Notes under the pieces: generated by a model
Seen by the model: the letters and a program-made list of their open reading frames with translations, nothing else
Databases searched by the model: none
Told to the model about the DNA's origin: nothing
Program-made: the position numbers and the translations under genes
Shown: piece by piece, positions 1 to 7,348 of the stretch
Layout of the letters: each line of letters begins with the position of its first letter
Numbering within the stretch: position 1 is the stretch's first letter
Source of the DNA: REEB95 sp963785735
GTDB lineage: Bacteria > Pseudomonadota > Alphaproteobacteria > ATCC43930 > CGMCC-115725
Assembly: GCA_963785735.1 (NCBI GenBank)
Contig: CAWAWJ010000006.1
Span: 1 to 41,587 of the forward strand
Direction of reading: 5' to 3'
Length of the DNA: 41,587 nucleotides

Positions 1-1
1 A

Positions 2-77
2 TGGTGCCCAGGGGCGGAATCGAACCACCGACACCGTGATTTTCAGTCACGTGCTCTACCAACTGAGCTACCTGGGC
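2..77 (-). tRNA. tRNA-Phe (anticodon GAA)
   Basis: Read on the minus strand, this is a complete cloverleaf of 76 nt including an encoded CCA. The seven-base acceptor arms pair (GCCCAGG with CCTGGGC). The D-arm has the usual GCTCAGTTGGTAGAGC, the anticodon loop reads CTGAAAA with anticodon GAA, and the T-loop is GTTCGATTC. It lies at the downstream end of the murA-to-yacG block, which is its usual place in many alphaproteobacteria. Confidence 0.97.
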
Positions 78-133
78 GTTCCATGTCGAGCGGGCGGGCT
101 TATCGCAGATATAAACCATGGTGTCCAGTTCAC

Positions 134-343
134 TCAGCCCCCCTCTTCCCCCGCTTGCTCGTCGGGAACGGATTCCTCGTCTTCGGGCGATACCGTAGTG
201 GGTACGCGATAGCCCTCGCCGAGCCAGCGGCCGAGATCGACCAGCGAGCAGCGGTCGGAGCAGAACGGCTGGAATTTCCGCGCCGCGGGCTTGCCGCAGA
301 TCGGACAGGGCCGGGCAGGCTTGGCCAAGGGAGCGTCATCCAT
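134..343 (-). CDS. yacG: DNA gyrase inhibitor YacG (zinc-binding)
   Basis: A 69-residue protein with the YacG signature: Cys13-Pro-Ile-Cys16, eleven residues, then Cys28-Ser-Asp-Arg-Cys32, followed by the conserved segment LVDLGRWLGEGYRVP. The acidic tail is also typical. In E. coli, YacG binds one zinc and inhibits gyrase by contacting GyrB. Length is normal for the family. It starts at the ATG at 343 and is the last protein gene before tRNA-Phe. A 125-bp gap containing a palindromic repeat separates it from the upstream RNase-like gene, so it may have its own promoter. Confidence 0.93.
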   Translation of the reverse strand: MDDAPLAKPARPCPICGKPAARKFQPFCSDRCSLVDLGRWLGEGYRVPTTVSPEDEESVPDEQAGEEGG

Positions 344-425
344 GGCTTCAGTCTAAAACCGGGCAACCCCCGCTGTCGAAGGTCTTGGCATACCCCCGCA
401 CTCAAGGCGGCGGCTCCTGGCCGGC

Positions 426-467
426 CGGAAAACTGGACCTCCGCTTTCGCGGGGGTGACGGAATTGT
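426..467. repeat. REP-like intergenic palindrome
   Basis: The only gap in the yacG-maf-infA block holds a compact imperfect hairpin. The arms CCTCCGC and GCGGGGG surround a TTTC (GAAA on the other strand) loop, within the context GTCACCCCCGCGAAAGCGG on the minus strand. This closely resembles the widespread proteobacterial element GTCATTCCCGCGAAAGCGGGAA, which often translates as HPRESGGP. No second copy was noticed in the window. Confidence 0.6.
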
Positions 468-468
468 T

Positions 469-1407
469 TTAGTGATCTTCGCTCATCAACTCGGCGAGCG
501 ACGGCGCGCGGCGGGGCCTGACCAATTCGACATGGCCGAGCTTGGTCCAGCCCAGCACCTGGCAATCCCGGGCGTGCCGGGCGAGATCCCGCTTGAGCGC
601 GGCCAGCACGCGGCCGCGCCCGTCCTTCCCTTTCATGCCGACAAATCCCACCAGAATTGGGCCGGAGAGGTTCCGCAACCGGATTTGCCTCGCCACCGCC
701 TCGGCCGCATCGAGGTTCGCGGCCAAGGCCGGCCGCGCCTTTCCGCTATCGACGTCGATGGTCGAGGCGAGCGAGGTGACCTCAATAACGAGCGCCCCGC
801 CGCCTTTGAGGCCGAGTCGCGGGCTCAACGCCGCTTCAGCCGCCTCGCCGATCCCGGCCTCCTCATAGAGTTTCCCCGAGGAAAACTCGAGCCGCTCCAC
901 CAGCTCTTTCCGCCCGGCCATCAGCCAATGGCGCAGCTCGGCATAAGCGCCGCGATCGTCGATCCGGATGCGATCGGGCGCCGTGTCCAGCCAAGGCGCG
1001 ATCAGCACTGCCGCCACGGGCGCGGGCGCGTCGAGCCGCAACGGCGGCCGGGATCCCGGCGGCGGGACAACGCTCTTGCCTGGAATTTTCATGGACAGGC
1101 CCGCCGCCTTATCGGCGCGGGCGTCCTTGGCCACGATCACCACCACCGCCGCGCCCTCATGGAGCTTGGCGAAACCGCCCTTGGGCACGACATCCTCGGC
1201 GCTGAGAAAACCCGGCCGGCCAAGACCGATCTCGACCAGCGCCGCCGGCAATTCCGGCCGCAAGCCGGTGATGCGCCCGAGATGGATTTCGCCGACATGA
1301 CTCGTTTCCCCGGCGCGGGAGAGCCGCAATTCGACGATTGCGCCGTCCTCGGAAAGCGCCGCCCAGCTTTCATCGGACGATAGCGAAATCGCGATGTCGC
1401 GTTTCAC
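469..1407 (-). CDS. Short RNase E/G-like protein, probably catalytically degenerate
   Basis: A 312-residue relative of RNase E/G. Residues about 20-95 form an S1-like RNA-binding domain (VGEIHLGRITGLRPELPAALVEIG). Residues about 200-295 match the RNase E/G catalytic core: the first metal-binding segment is kept (TIDVDSG, Asp218). The second segment, canonically DFIDM with the second catalytic aspartate, reads GFVGM (residues 254-258), so both acidic positions are glycine. The zinc-link cysteines and the long E. coli-type C-terminal region are absent. The start is GTG at 1407, overlapping the maf stop by four bases (GTGA), so the two genes are translationally coupled. Short RNase G-like genes beside maf are common in alphaproteobacteria. 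It may bind RNA without cutting it. Confidence 0.8.
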   Translation of the reverse strand: MKRDIAISLSSDESWAALSEDGAIVELRLSRAGETSHVGEIHLGRITGLRPELPAALVEIGLGRPGFLSAEDVVPKGGFAKLHEGAAVVVIVAKDARADKAAGLSMKIPGKSVVPPPGSRPPLRLDAPAPVAAVLIAPWLDTAPDRIRIDDRGAYAELRHWLMAGRKELVERLEFSSGKLYEEAGIGEAAEAALSPRLGLKGGGALVIEVTSLASTIDVDSGKARPALAANLDAAEAVARQIRLRNLSGPILVGFVGMKGKDGRGRVLAALKRDLARHARDCQVLGWTKLGHVELVRPRRAPSLAELMSEDH

Positions 1408-1982
1408 TTTTTCAGCCGCCGCGCCGGGGCGTAGCCCAACCCCGCCAGGAGCGCCGCGGTCTCGTAGAGCGGCAGGCCCACGACATTGTCATAGGAGCCG
1501 ATCACGCCCTTCACGAACCGCCCAGCCAGGCCCTGGATGGCATAGCCGCCGGCCTTGCCGCGCCATTCGCCGCTCGCCAGGTAATCGGCGATTTCCTCGC
1601 GCGAGAGCCGCTTGAACAGCACCGCGGTTTCGACCTTGCGGCTTACGAGCTTGCTCTCGGGCGACATCACCGCCACGCCGCCATGGACGCGGTGCCGCCT
1701 GCCGGACAGCAATTCGAGGCATCGGCGCGCCTCTTGCTCATTCGCCGGCTGCGGCAGGATGCGCCTGCCGCACGCCACCACCGTGTCGCAGGCGAGGATG
1801 AAGGCGCCGGGCTGGCGCCGCGACACGGCGCGGGCCTTGGCTTCGGCCAGGCGCAAAGCGAGATTGCCCGGCGGCTCCAAGGCATGGGGCGTCTCGTCGA
1901 TGCCGGCGGGATCGACAGCATCGGGAACGAGGCCGATTTGGGCAAGAAGATCGCTGCGGCGCGGCGAGGCCGAGGCCAGCAC
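1404..1982 (-). CDS. maf: Maf-family nucleoside triphosphate pyrophosphatase
   Basis: The protein opens with LASASPRRSDLLAQIG, the substrate-binding signature of Maf proteins. It also has ILACDTVV, the family's catalytic aspartate region, and GGYAIQGLAGRFV in the C-terminal half. Maf proteins hydrolyse non-canonical or modified NTPs in the cytoplasm. Its 192 residues match the family. The start is uncertain: the open frame has GTG at 1982, but the conserved residues QRLVLAS extend upstream of it. No ATG, GTG or TTG exists upstream before the infA stop; an ATC at 1995-1997 would give MPQRLVLASASPRR. It lies between infA and the RNase-like gene on the same strand. Confidence 0.93.
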   Translation of the reverse strand: MLASASPRRSDLLAQIGLVPDAVDPAGIDETPHALEPPGNLALRLAEAKARAVSRRQPGAFILACDTVVACGRRILPQPANEQEARRCLELLSGRRHRVHGGVAVMSPESKLVSRKVETAVLFKRLSREEIADYLASGEWRGKAGGYAIQGLAGRFVKGVIGSYDNVVGLPLYETAALLAGLGYAPARRLKK

Positions 1983-2023
1983 AAGGCGTTGAGGGATCGA
2001 AGGCGGCGTGGCCCGCTCGCCCG

Positions 2024-2242
2024 TTACTTGAAGCGGAATGTGATGCGGCCCTTGGTCAGGTCATAAGGCGTCATCTCGACATTGACCCGGTCGCCGGCAA
2101 GGACGCGGATGCGGTTCTTCCGCATCTTGCCCGAGGTATGCGCCAGCACCACATGGTCGTTGTCGAGCTTCACCCTGAACATCGCATTGGGCAAGAGCTC
2201 GGTCACCGTCCCAGGGAATTCGATTAAATCTTCCTTCGGCAT
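2024..2242 (-). CDS. infA: Translation initiation factor IF-1
   Basis: A 72-residue OB-fold protein that matches IF-1 along its whole length: KEDLIEFPGTVTELLPNAMF at the N-terminus, then LAHTSGKMRKNRIR and the C-terminal LTKGRITFRFK. IF-1 binds the ribosomal A site during initiation. The ATG at 2242 gives the standard start MPKEDLIEF. It is co-directional with UPF0262 upstream (79 bp away) and maf downstream. In many alphaproteobacteria a low-molecular-weight phosphatase gene lies between UPF0262 and infA; here there is no room for it. Confidence 0.98.
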   Translation of the reverse strand: MPKEDLIEFPGTVTELLPNAMFRVKLDNDHVVLAHTSGKMRKNRIRVLAGDRVNVEMTPYDLTKGRITFRFK

Positions 2243-2321
2243 TCCTTATCCGCCACCCCAAAACCGCCTCAACATCCTTGGCCGCCCCGTTCCGGTCAAG
2301 CCCCTTCTCTCCGGCGGAAAA

Positions 2322-2807
2322 TCAGCGGATATGCAGCACGCACAGCAGCGTGAAGAGCTGCCGCGCGGTGGGAAAATCCATCGCCACCTGGCCCGACAGG
2401 GTCTCGCGCAGGAGCTCGGCGCCCTCGTTGTGGATGGAGCGGCGTCCCATATCGATCGATTCGAGCTTGGTCGGCGTGGTGGTCTTGACCGCCTGGTAAT
2501 AGCTCTCGCACAAGATGAAATAGTCCTTCACCAATCCCCGGAAGGGCGCGAGCGACAGCGCGATCTTTTCCAGGGGATTGCCGCCCTCGTCGCGGATGTC
2601 GAGCACCAGGCGGTTCTCGGCGATCGCCAGATGGAGGTGGAACGGCCCCGCTATCCCCGAAGCCGGGGCGAAGCTGTTCTCCTCCAGCAGATCGGAGATG
2701 GCGACGGCGCGGTCATGCTCGATATCAGCGTTGCGGCGGATGACGGTGCGTTCGTCGAGCGTGACCTTGGCGATGCTCTGCTGAGACTTGGGCGCGGCCT
2801 TCGGCAT
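2322..2807 (-). CDS. UPF0262 family protein
   Basis: A 161-residue protein of the alphaproteobacterial UPF0262 family. Recognisable blocks are IAKVTLDERTV near the N-terminus, the central FHLHLAIAENRLVLDI and LAPFRGLVKDYFLxCESYY-like segment, and SIHNEGAELLRETL near the C-terminus. Function is unknown. The ATG at 2807, giving MPKAAPKS, starts 10 bp after the hisD stop; an in-frame upstream ATG would overlap hisD and add a non-conserved arginine-rich leader. The close spacing suggests cotranscription with hisD, a conserved arrangement in this class. Confidence 0.88.
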   Translation of the reverse strand: MPKAAPKSQQSIAKVTLDERTVIRRNADIEHDRAVAISDLLEENSFAPASGIAGPFHLHLAIAENRLVLDIRDEGGNPLEKIALSLAPFRGLVKDYFILCESYYQAVKTTTPTKLESIDMGRRSIHNEGAELLRETLSGQVAMDFPTARQLFTLLCVLHIR

Positions 2808-2817
2808 GGCCTCGAGC

Positions 2818-4122
2818 CTAGGAATTGCGCTTCGCGTTGAGCCGCAGCGCGATCGACACCGCATGCGCGTCGAGCCCTTCGGCCTTGGCGAGAATCTGCG
2901 CCGCCGGGCCGATGGCGCCGAGGCTCCTCGCGTCGCACCGCACCATCGATGTGCGTTTCATGAAATCGAGCACGCCCAAGCCAGACGAAAAACGCGCGCT
3001 GCGCGCCGTCGGAAGCACGTGGTTGGGGCCGGCGACGTAATCGCCCACCGCCTCGGGGGTATGCCGGCCGAGGAAGATGGCGCCGGCGTTGCGGATCTTG
3101 GCCGCGATCAGCTCGGGCCGCTCGATCGCGAGTTCGAGATGCTCGGGCGCGATCCGGTCGACCAGCTCCACCGCCTCGTCCCATTTGCGCACGATGACGA
3201 CCGCGCCGAAATTCTTCCAGCTCGATCCTGCGATCGGCCCGCGCGGCAGATCCTTGAGCATCCGCTCGATCGCCTCGACCACCGCATCGGCGAAACGCTT
3301 GTCGTCGGCGATCAGGATCGCCTGGGCGGCTTCGTCATGCTCGGCCTGGGAGAGGAGATCGGCCGCGATCCAGGCGGGATCGTTCTTGGCGTCGGCCAGC
3401 ACCAGGATTTCCGACGGCCCGGCGATCATGTCGATGCCGACGGTTCCGAATACTCTTCTTTTCGCCGCCGCGACATAGGCGTTACCCGGCCCCACCACCT
3501 TATCGACCGCGGCGATGGTCGCGGTACCATAGGCGAGCGCCGCCACCGCCTGGGCCCCGCCGATGCGGTAGATCTCGCTGACGCCCGCCAACTCCGCCGC
3601 GGCCAGCACCAGCGGGCTAAGTACGCCTTCGGGCGCGGGCACGCAGAGCGCGATCCGCGCCACCCCAGCGACCTTGGCGGGAAGCGCGTTCATCAGCACC
3701 GAGGAGGGATAAGCCGCCTTGCCGCCGGGCACGTAAAGCCCGGCCGAGGCGAGCGGCCGCCAGCGCGCGCCCAACCGCACCCCGGTCTTGTCGGTGTAGT
3801 CTATATCCGCCGGCAATTGGCGGCGGTGGAAATCCTCGATGCGCTCGGCGGCGAACCGCAGCGCCTTCATCGTATCGGCCTCACAGGATTGCTTGGCCCG
3901 GGAAATCTCGGTCGCGGCCACCCGCATGGTCGCGGGCGTCAGATTGAGCTTGTCGAAGCGCCCGGTGTATTCAATCACCGCCTCGTCGCCGCGTTTGCGC
4001 ACATCGTCGAGAATCGCGGCCACGGTTGCGTCGACGTCTTCATCCATCGCGCGTTTCAGATCGAGCAAGACGGCGAAATCCTTCGCGAAGCCGGGCGCGG
4101 ATGTCTCGAGCCTAAGCGGCAC
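2818..4122 (-). CDS. hisD: Histidinol dehydrogenase
   Basis: This 434-residue enzyme catalyses the last two steps of histidine synthesis, oxidising L-histidinol to L-histidine with NAD and zinc. Family motifs seen are GLYVPGGKAAYPSSVLMN, GGAQAVAALAYGT, the nucleotide-site segment VVGPGNAYVAAAKR, IAGPSEILVLAD, the zinc-ligand region LLSQAEHDEAA (Gln and His), and PEAVGDYVAGPNHVLPT. Length is normal. The start overlaps the end of hisG by 11 bp, so the two are translationally coupled. The remaining his genes are not in the window. Confidence 0.98.
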   Translation of the reverse strand: MPLRLETSAPGFAKDFAVLLDLKRAMDEDVDATVAAILDDVRKRGDEAVIEYTGRFDKLNLTPATMRVAATEISRAKQSCEADTMKALRFAAERIEDFHRRQLPADIDYTDKTGVRLGARWRPLASAGLYVPGGKAAYPSSVLMNALPAKVAGVARIALCVPAPEGVLSPLVLAAAELAGVSEIYRIGGAQAVAALAYGTATIAAVDKVVGPGNAYVAAAKRRVFGTVGIDMIAGPSEILVLADAKNDPAWIAADLLSQAEHDEAAQAILIADDKRFADAVVEAIERMLKDLPRGPIAGSSWKNFGAVVIVRKWDEAVELVDRIAPEHLELAIERPELIAAKIRNAGAIFLGRHTPEAVGDYVAGPNHVLPTARSARFSSGLGVLDFMKRTSMVRCDARSLGAIGPAAQILAKAEGLDAHAVSIALRLNAKRNS

Positions 4123-4774
4123 GGGCCGCCTCGCGGAAACGCTCGATCCAGGATCCGAGCTCGGCGCTACGCGTTTTGAGCGCCACGCGATTGACGATCA
4201 AACGCGAGCTCACCTCGGCGATGGTCTCGATCTCGACCAGGCCGTTCTCCTTGAGGGTACGGCCGGTCGCCACCAGATCGACAATGCGGCGGCACAGCCC
4301 CATGCTCGGCGCCAGCTCCATCGCGCCGTTCAATTTAATGCATTGGGCCTGGACGCCGCGCGCGGCGAAATGCCGCCGCGTGATTTCGGGATATTTGGTG
4401 GCGATCTGGACATAACTCCAGCGCGCCGGGTCGTCGCGGCCCAGATCCTCTTTCGGCGCGGCGACGACAAGGCGGCATTTGCCGACGCTCAGATCCAAGG
4501 GCGCATAGACCTCGGGATATTCAAATTCCATCAGCACGTCGCTGCCCGAGACGCCCATATGCGCCGCGCCGAAAGCGACGAAAGTGGCGACGTCGAAATT
4601 ACGCACGCGGATGACGTCCAGATTCGGCAGATTGGTCTTGAAGCGCAGCTTGCGCGTATCGGGATCGTCGAACTCGCGCTCGATCTCGATCCCGGCGCGC
4701 CGCACCACCGGCACCACCTCATCCAGGATACGCCCCTTGGGCAGCGCCAAGACCAGCGTTTCGTTACCCAGCAC
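4112..4774 (-). CDS. hisG: ATP phosphoribosyltransferase, short form
   Basis: This 220-residue protein catalyses the first committed step of histidine synthesis, joining ATP and PRPP. It has the N-terminal LVLALPKGRILDEV, the central MGVSGSDVLMEF and the PRPP-binding loop VDLVATGRTLKENGL. It stops soon after that loop and lacks the C-terminal regulatory domain, so it is the short HisG(S) type, which in other bacteria needs HisZ to form an active octamer. No hisZ is present in the window, so it must lie elsewhere. It is followed by hisD with an 11-bp overlap. Confidence 0.96.
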   Translation of the reverse strand: MLGNETLVLALPKGRILDEVVPVVRRAGIEIEREFDDPDTRKLRFKTNLPNLDVIRVRNFDVATFVAFGAAHMGVSGSDVLMEFEYPEVYAPLDLSVGKCRLVVAAPKEDLGRDDPARWSYVQIATKYPEITRRHFAARGVQAQCIKLNGAMELAPSMGLCRRIVDLVATGRTLKENGLVEIETIAEVSSRLIVNRVALKTRSAELGSWIERFREAARAA

Positions 4775-4803
4775 CTTGAACGCTCCCGAAAACAGATGCG
4801 GAC

Positions 4804-5286
4804 TCAGCCCGCATCCTCAACCGGGTGGCTGGGACTGAAACGGGTGGGCCAAGGCTCGCCGAAGTCATCTAAATGGCACAGGATGCGGCCGGATTCCAGC
4901 CGGATGCTGACGCCGCCGGCGAAATCGAGGTAAATCGCGCCCGCCCCCGCGCCAACCGCCAGCAGCACCAGCAGCCTTTCGGCCTCGCCGGGATTGAACC
5001 CCCGGCGCTTCACCCCGGTCACGCCGTCGATGCGCAAGCCGGTCATCACCCGCTCGCGGCCCTTGTCCGGCGCTTGCGCCGGAGCCTCGTGGCGGAAACG
5101 GTTCGCCACCAGCACGAAGCGCCGCTCCTCGGGCTGGAACGCCATGTCGCCGACCGCGACCAGCGCGTCCTGGAGGATGGTCGAAATCACGGCCAGGTCC
5201 TCGCTGTCTTCCGCCTTGAGACGCAGCTTCGCCGCGTCGGGGGCCTTGAGGCCCGGCTTGGTTTCGCTTTTCGATTTATCCGCCAC
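4804..5286 (-). CDS. DUF2948 family protein
   Basis: A 160-residue protein of the alphaproteobacterial DUF2948 family. Typical segments are LRLKAEDSEDLAVISTILQD, VGDMAFQPEERRFVLVANRF, FDGV-like LRIDGVTGVKRRGF and the C-terminal AIYLDFAGGVSIRLE. Its biochemical role is unknown. It lies 9 bp after murA and 29 bp before hisG on the same strand, the same order as in many relatives, so it is almost certainly cotranscribed with murA. The lysine-rich first 20 residues are not conserved in character and could be disordered. Confidence 0.88.
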   Translation of the reverse strand: MADKSKSETKPGLKAPDAAKLRLKAEDSEDLAVISTILQDALVAVGDMAFQPEERRFVLVANRFRHEAPAQAPDKGRERVMTGLRIDGVTGVKRRGFNPGEAERLLVLLAVGAGAGAIYLDFAGGVSIRLESGRILCHLDDFGEPWPTRFSPSHPVEDAG

Positions 5287-5295
5287 GGGGCGGGA

Positions 5296-6585
5296 TCAGC
5301 CTTCGCCCGGCAGGCGCTCGATCGCGGCGCCGCAGGATGCCAGCTTGTCCTCGAGCCGCTCATAGCCGCGGTCGAGGTGATAGACGCGGTTGACGACGGT
5401 CTCGCCCTCGGCGGCGAGGCCAGCGAGCACGAGCGAGACCGAGGCGCGCAGATCGGTCGCCATCACCGGCGCGCCGGTGAGCTTCTCGACGCCGCGCACC
5501 ATGGCCGAGGCGCCGTTGACGGCGATGTCGGCGCCCATGCGGGTCAATTCCGGCACATGCATGAAACGGTTCTCGAAGATGGTCTCGGTGATCATGGCCG
5601 CGCCCGAGGCGGTGCTCATCAGCGCCATGAGCTGGGCCTGGAGGTCGGTCGGGAATCCGGGAAAGGGCGCGGTGGTGACGTCGACGCCGTTCAAGCGATT
5701 GGCGCGGCGCGAGACCTTGATGCCGGTGGGCGTCTCCGCCACCTCGACCCCGGCGCCTTCGAGCACGCGGGCCACTTCCGCCACCATGCCGTGATGGGCG
5801 CCGACGAGATCGATCGCGCCCCCGGTGATCGCCGCCGCCATCATGTAAGTGCCGGTCTCGATGCGGTCGGGGATGACGCTGTGGGTCGCGCCGTGAAGAC
5901 GCTTCACCCCTTCGATGCGGATGCGGTCGCTGCCGGCGCCCGTGATCTTCGCGCCCATGGCGTTGAGGCAAAGGGCGAGATCGGCGATTTCGGGCTCGCG
6001 CGCGGCGTTGACCAGCACCGTCTCGCCCTCGGCGAGGCACGCCGCCATCAGGATATTCTCGGTGGCGCCGACCGAGACCATCGGGAAGATGATCTCGGCG
6101 CCGGTGAGGCCCTTTTCGGCCCGCGCCTCGATATAGCCCTTGTTGAGCTCGATAGTCGCGCCCAAACGCTCCAGCGCCTTCAGATGCAGATCGACCGGCC
6201 GCGTGCCGATGGCGCAGCCGCCCGGGAGCGACACCCGCGCGCGGCCCGCGCGCGCCAAGAGCGGCCCCAGCACCAGCACGGTCGCACGCATCTTGCGCAC
6301 CAGATCGTAAGGCGCGGTCGTGGAGACGATGCGCCGCGCCTTCAATTCGAGCACATGGCCGCGCTCTTCCGCGCTTTCGGCGCCGAGCATGGTGACGGAA
6401 ACGCCGTGCTGAACCAGAAGATGGGAGAGCGTGGTGATATCGGCCAGCAACGGCAGGTTCTTCAGCACCAGCGGCTCGTCGGTCAGGAGGCTCGCGGTCA
6501 TCAGCGGCAACGCCGCGTTCTTGGCGCCGCCGATCGGGATCGAGCCGTGGAGCGGCCTGCCGCCGCGGATGCGGATTTTGTCCAT
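5296..6585 (-). CDS. murA: UDP-N-acetylglucosamine 1-carboxyvinyltransferase
   Basis: MurA transfers enolpyruvate from PEP to UDP-GlcNAc, the first committed step of peptidoglycan synthesis in the cytoplasm. The 429-residue protein has the start MDKIRIRGG, the PIGGAKNAALPLM active-site lysine segment, and LPGGCAIGTRPVDLH with the catalytic, fosfomycin-sensitive cysteine at Cys124. Later family blocks are PDRIETGTYM and TAPFPGFPTDLQAQ. It is not of the cysteine-to-aspartate resistant type. Only 3 bp separate it from the end of dcd, and DUF2948 follows 9 bp later. Confidence 0.98.
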   Translation of the reverse strand: MDKIRIRGGRPLHGSIPIGGAKNAALPLMTASLLTDEPLVLKNLPLLADITTLSHLLVQHGVSVTMLGAESAEERGHVLELKARRIVSTTAPYDLVRKMRATVLVLGPLLARAGRARVSLPGGCAIGTRPVDLHLKALERLGATIELNKGYIEARAEKGLTGAEIIFPMVSVGATENILMAACLAEGETVLVNAAREPEIADLALCLNAMGAKITGAGSDRIRIEGVKRLHGATHSVIPDRIETGTYMMAAAITGGAIDLVGAHHGMVAEVARVLEGAGVEVAETPTGIKVSRRANRLNGVDVTTAPFPGFPTDLQAQLMALMSTASGAAMITETIFENRFMHVPELTRMGADIAVNGASAMVRGVEKLTGAPVMATDLRASVSLVLAGLAAEGETVVNRVYHLDRGYERLEDKLASCGAAIERLPGEG

Positions 6586-6588
6586 GGC

Positions 6589-7143
6589 TTAGAGTTTCGG
6601 CAGCGTCACGCCGCGTTGCTTTTGATACTTGCCGCCGCGGTCGGCATAGGACACTTCGCAGGCCTGGTCGCTCTTGAAGAACAGGAACTGGCAGACGCCC
6701 TCGCCGGCATAGATCCGCGCGGGCAAGGGCGTGGTGTTGGAAATCTCGATGGTGACGTGGCCCTCCCATTCGGGCTCCAAGGGCGTGACGTTGACGATGA
6801 TGCCGCAGCGCGCATAGGTGGATTTGCCGAGGCAGATCACCAGCACGTCGCGCGGGATGCGGAAATACTCGATGGTGGTGGCAAGCGCGAAGCTGTTGGG
6901 CGGCACGACGCAGATGTCGGTTTCGCGGTCAACGAAGCTTTCGGCCGAGAAATTCTTGGGATCGACCACGGCGCTATCGACATTGGTGAAGATCTTGAAT
7001 TCGCGGCTGACCCGCGCGTCATAGCCGTAGGAGGAAAGGCCATAGGAGATGACACCCTGGCGATTCTGCTTTTCGACGAAGGGCTCGATCATGCCGCGGG
7101 CCTTCGCCATTTCGCGAATCCACTTATCCGGCATGATCGACAT
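6589..7143 (-). CDS. dcd: dCTP deaminase
   Basis: Dcd deaminates dCTP to dUTP for thymidylate supply. The 184-residue protein shows MPDKWIREMA, YGLSSYGYDARVSREF, GKSTYARCGIIVNVTPLEPEWEG (with the catalytic glutamate in EWEGHVTIEI), and AGEGVCQFLFF. Length is normal for the bacterial homotrimer. The chosen start is the ATG at 7143, preceded by a modest GGGAGAG; a second ATG three codons later is possible. It directly precedes murA. The part encoding residues about 32-59 is repeated as a broken copy at 10192-10278, on the far side of the accessory insert. Confidence 0.97.
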   Translation of the reverse strand: MSIMPDKWIREMAKARGMIEPFVEKQNRQGVISYGLSSYGYDARVSREFKIFTNVDSAVVDPKNFSAESFVDRETDICVVPPNSFALATTIEYFRIPRDVLVICLGKSTYARCGIIVNVTPLEPEWEGHVTIEISNTTPLPARIYAGEGVCQFLFFKSDQACEVSYADRGGKYQKQRGVTLPKL

Positions 7144-7271
7144 GGGGCTCTCCCGCGGGCATTCGGCGAAGCCCGTTCTTGAAGCGTTTTGTAATGGATC
7201 GAAGCCCGCTTCTCAAGCGGAACGCGGTGGCTTTCCCGGGCTTTGGGGCACGGATGGCGGCGGATCGGCGG
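6966..7271 (-). repeat. Left direct-repeat arm flanking the accessory insert
   Basis: Two blocks here recur in the same order and orientation at 10192-10347. Block A, 6966-7049 inside dcd, matches 10192-10278 with nine base differences plus a 3-base insertion in the right copy. Block B, 7201-7271, matches 10277-10347 with five differences in 71 bases. The 151 bp between the blocks, holding the dcd start, is missing from the right arm. Confidence 0.85.
7213..7271 (-). pseudogene. 3' remnant of the small conserved gene at 10289-10510
   Basis: This stretch encodes ADPPPSVPQSPGKPPRSA followed by TGA, nearly the same as the end of the intact small gene at 10289-10510 (ADPPPSAAQSPGKPPHSA). Upstream of 7271 the similarity fades within about 40 bases and the frame breaks, so only the 3' end of the gene survives. 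It lies between the insert and the dcd start, where the whole gene probably sat before the insertion. The rest of the gap 7144-7348 shows a weak hairpin (CCCGCTT at 7301, AAGCGGG at 7319) and nothing else. Confidence 0.75.
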
Positions 7272-7348
7272 ATTTGAGGCGGAATCGCCGGGTGTATTCC
7301 CCCGCTTGCGCGCGCCCCAAGCGGGATTAAATCCCGAATTCCCGGCGG

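Noticed and set aside
2788..4179. Long plus-strand frame opposite hisD
   Set aside because: Antisense shadow of a certain gene; no motif and no ribosome site.
4873..7182. A 769-codon open frame on the plus strand opposite murA and dcd
   Set aside because: It is antisense to three clearly recognised genes; high GC content removes stop codons on the opposite strand. Its translation is arginine/alanine/histidine-rich with no family motifs.
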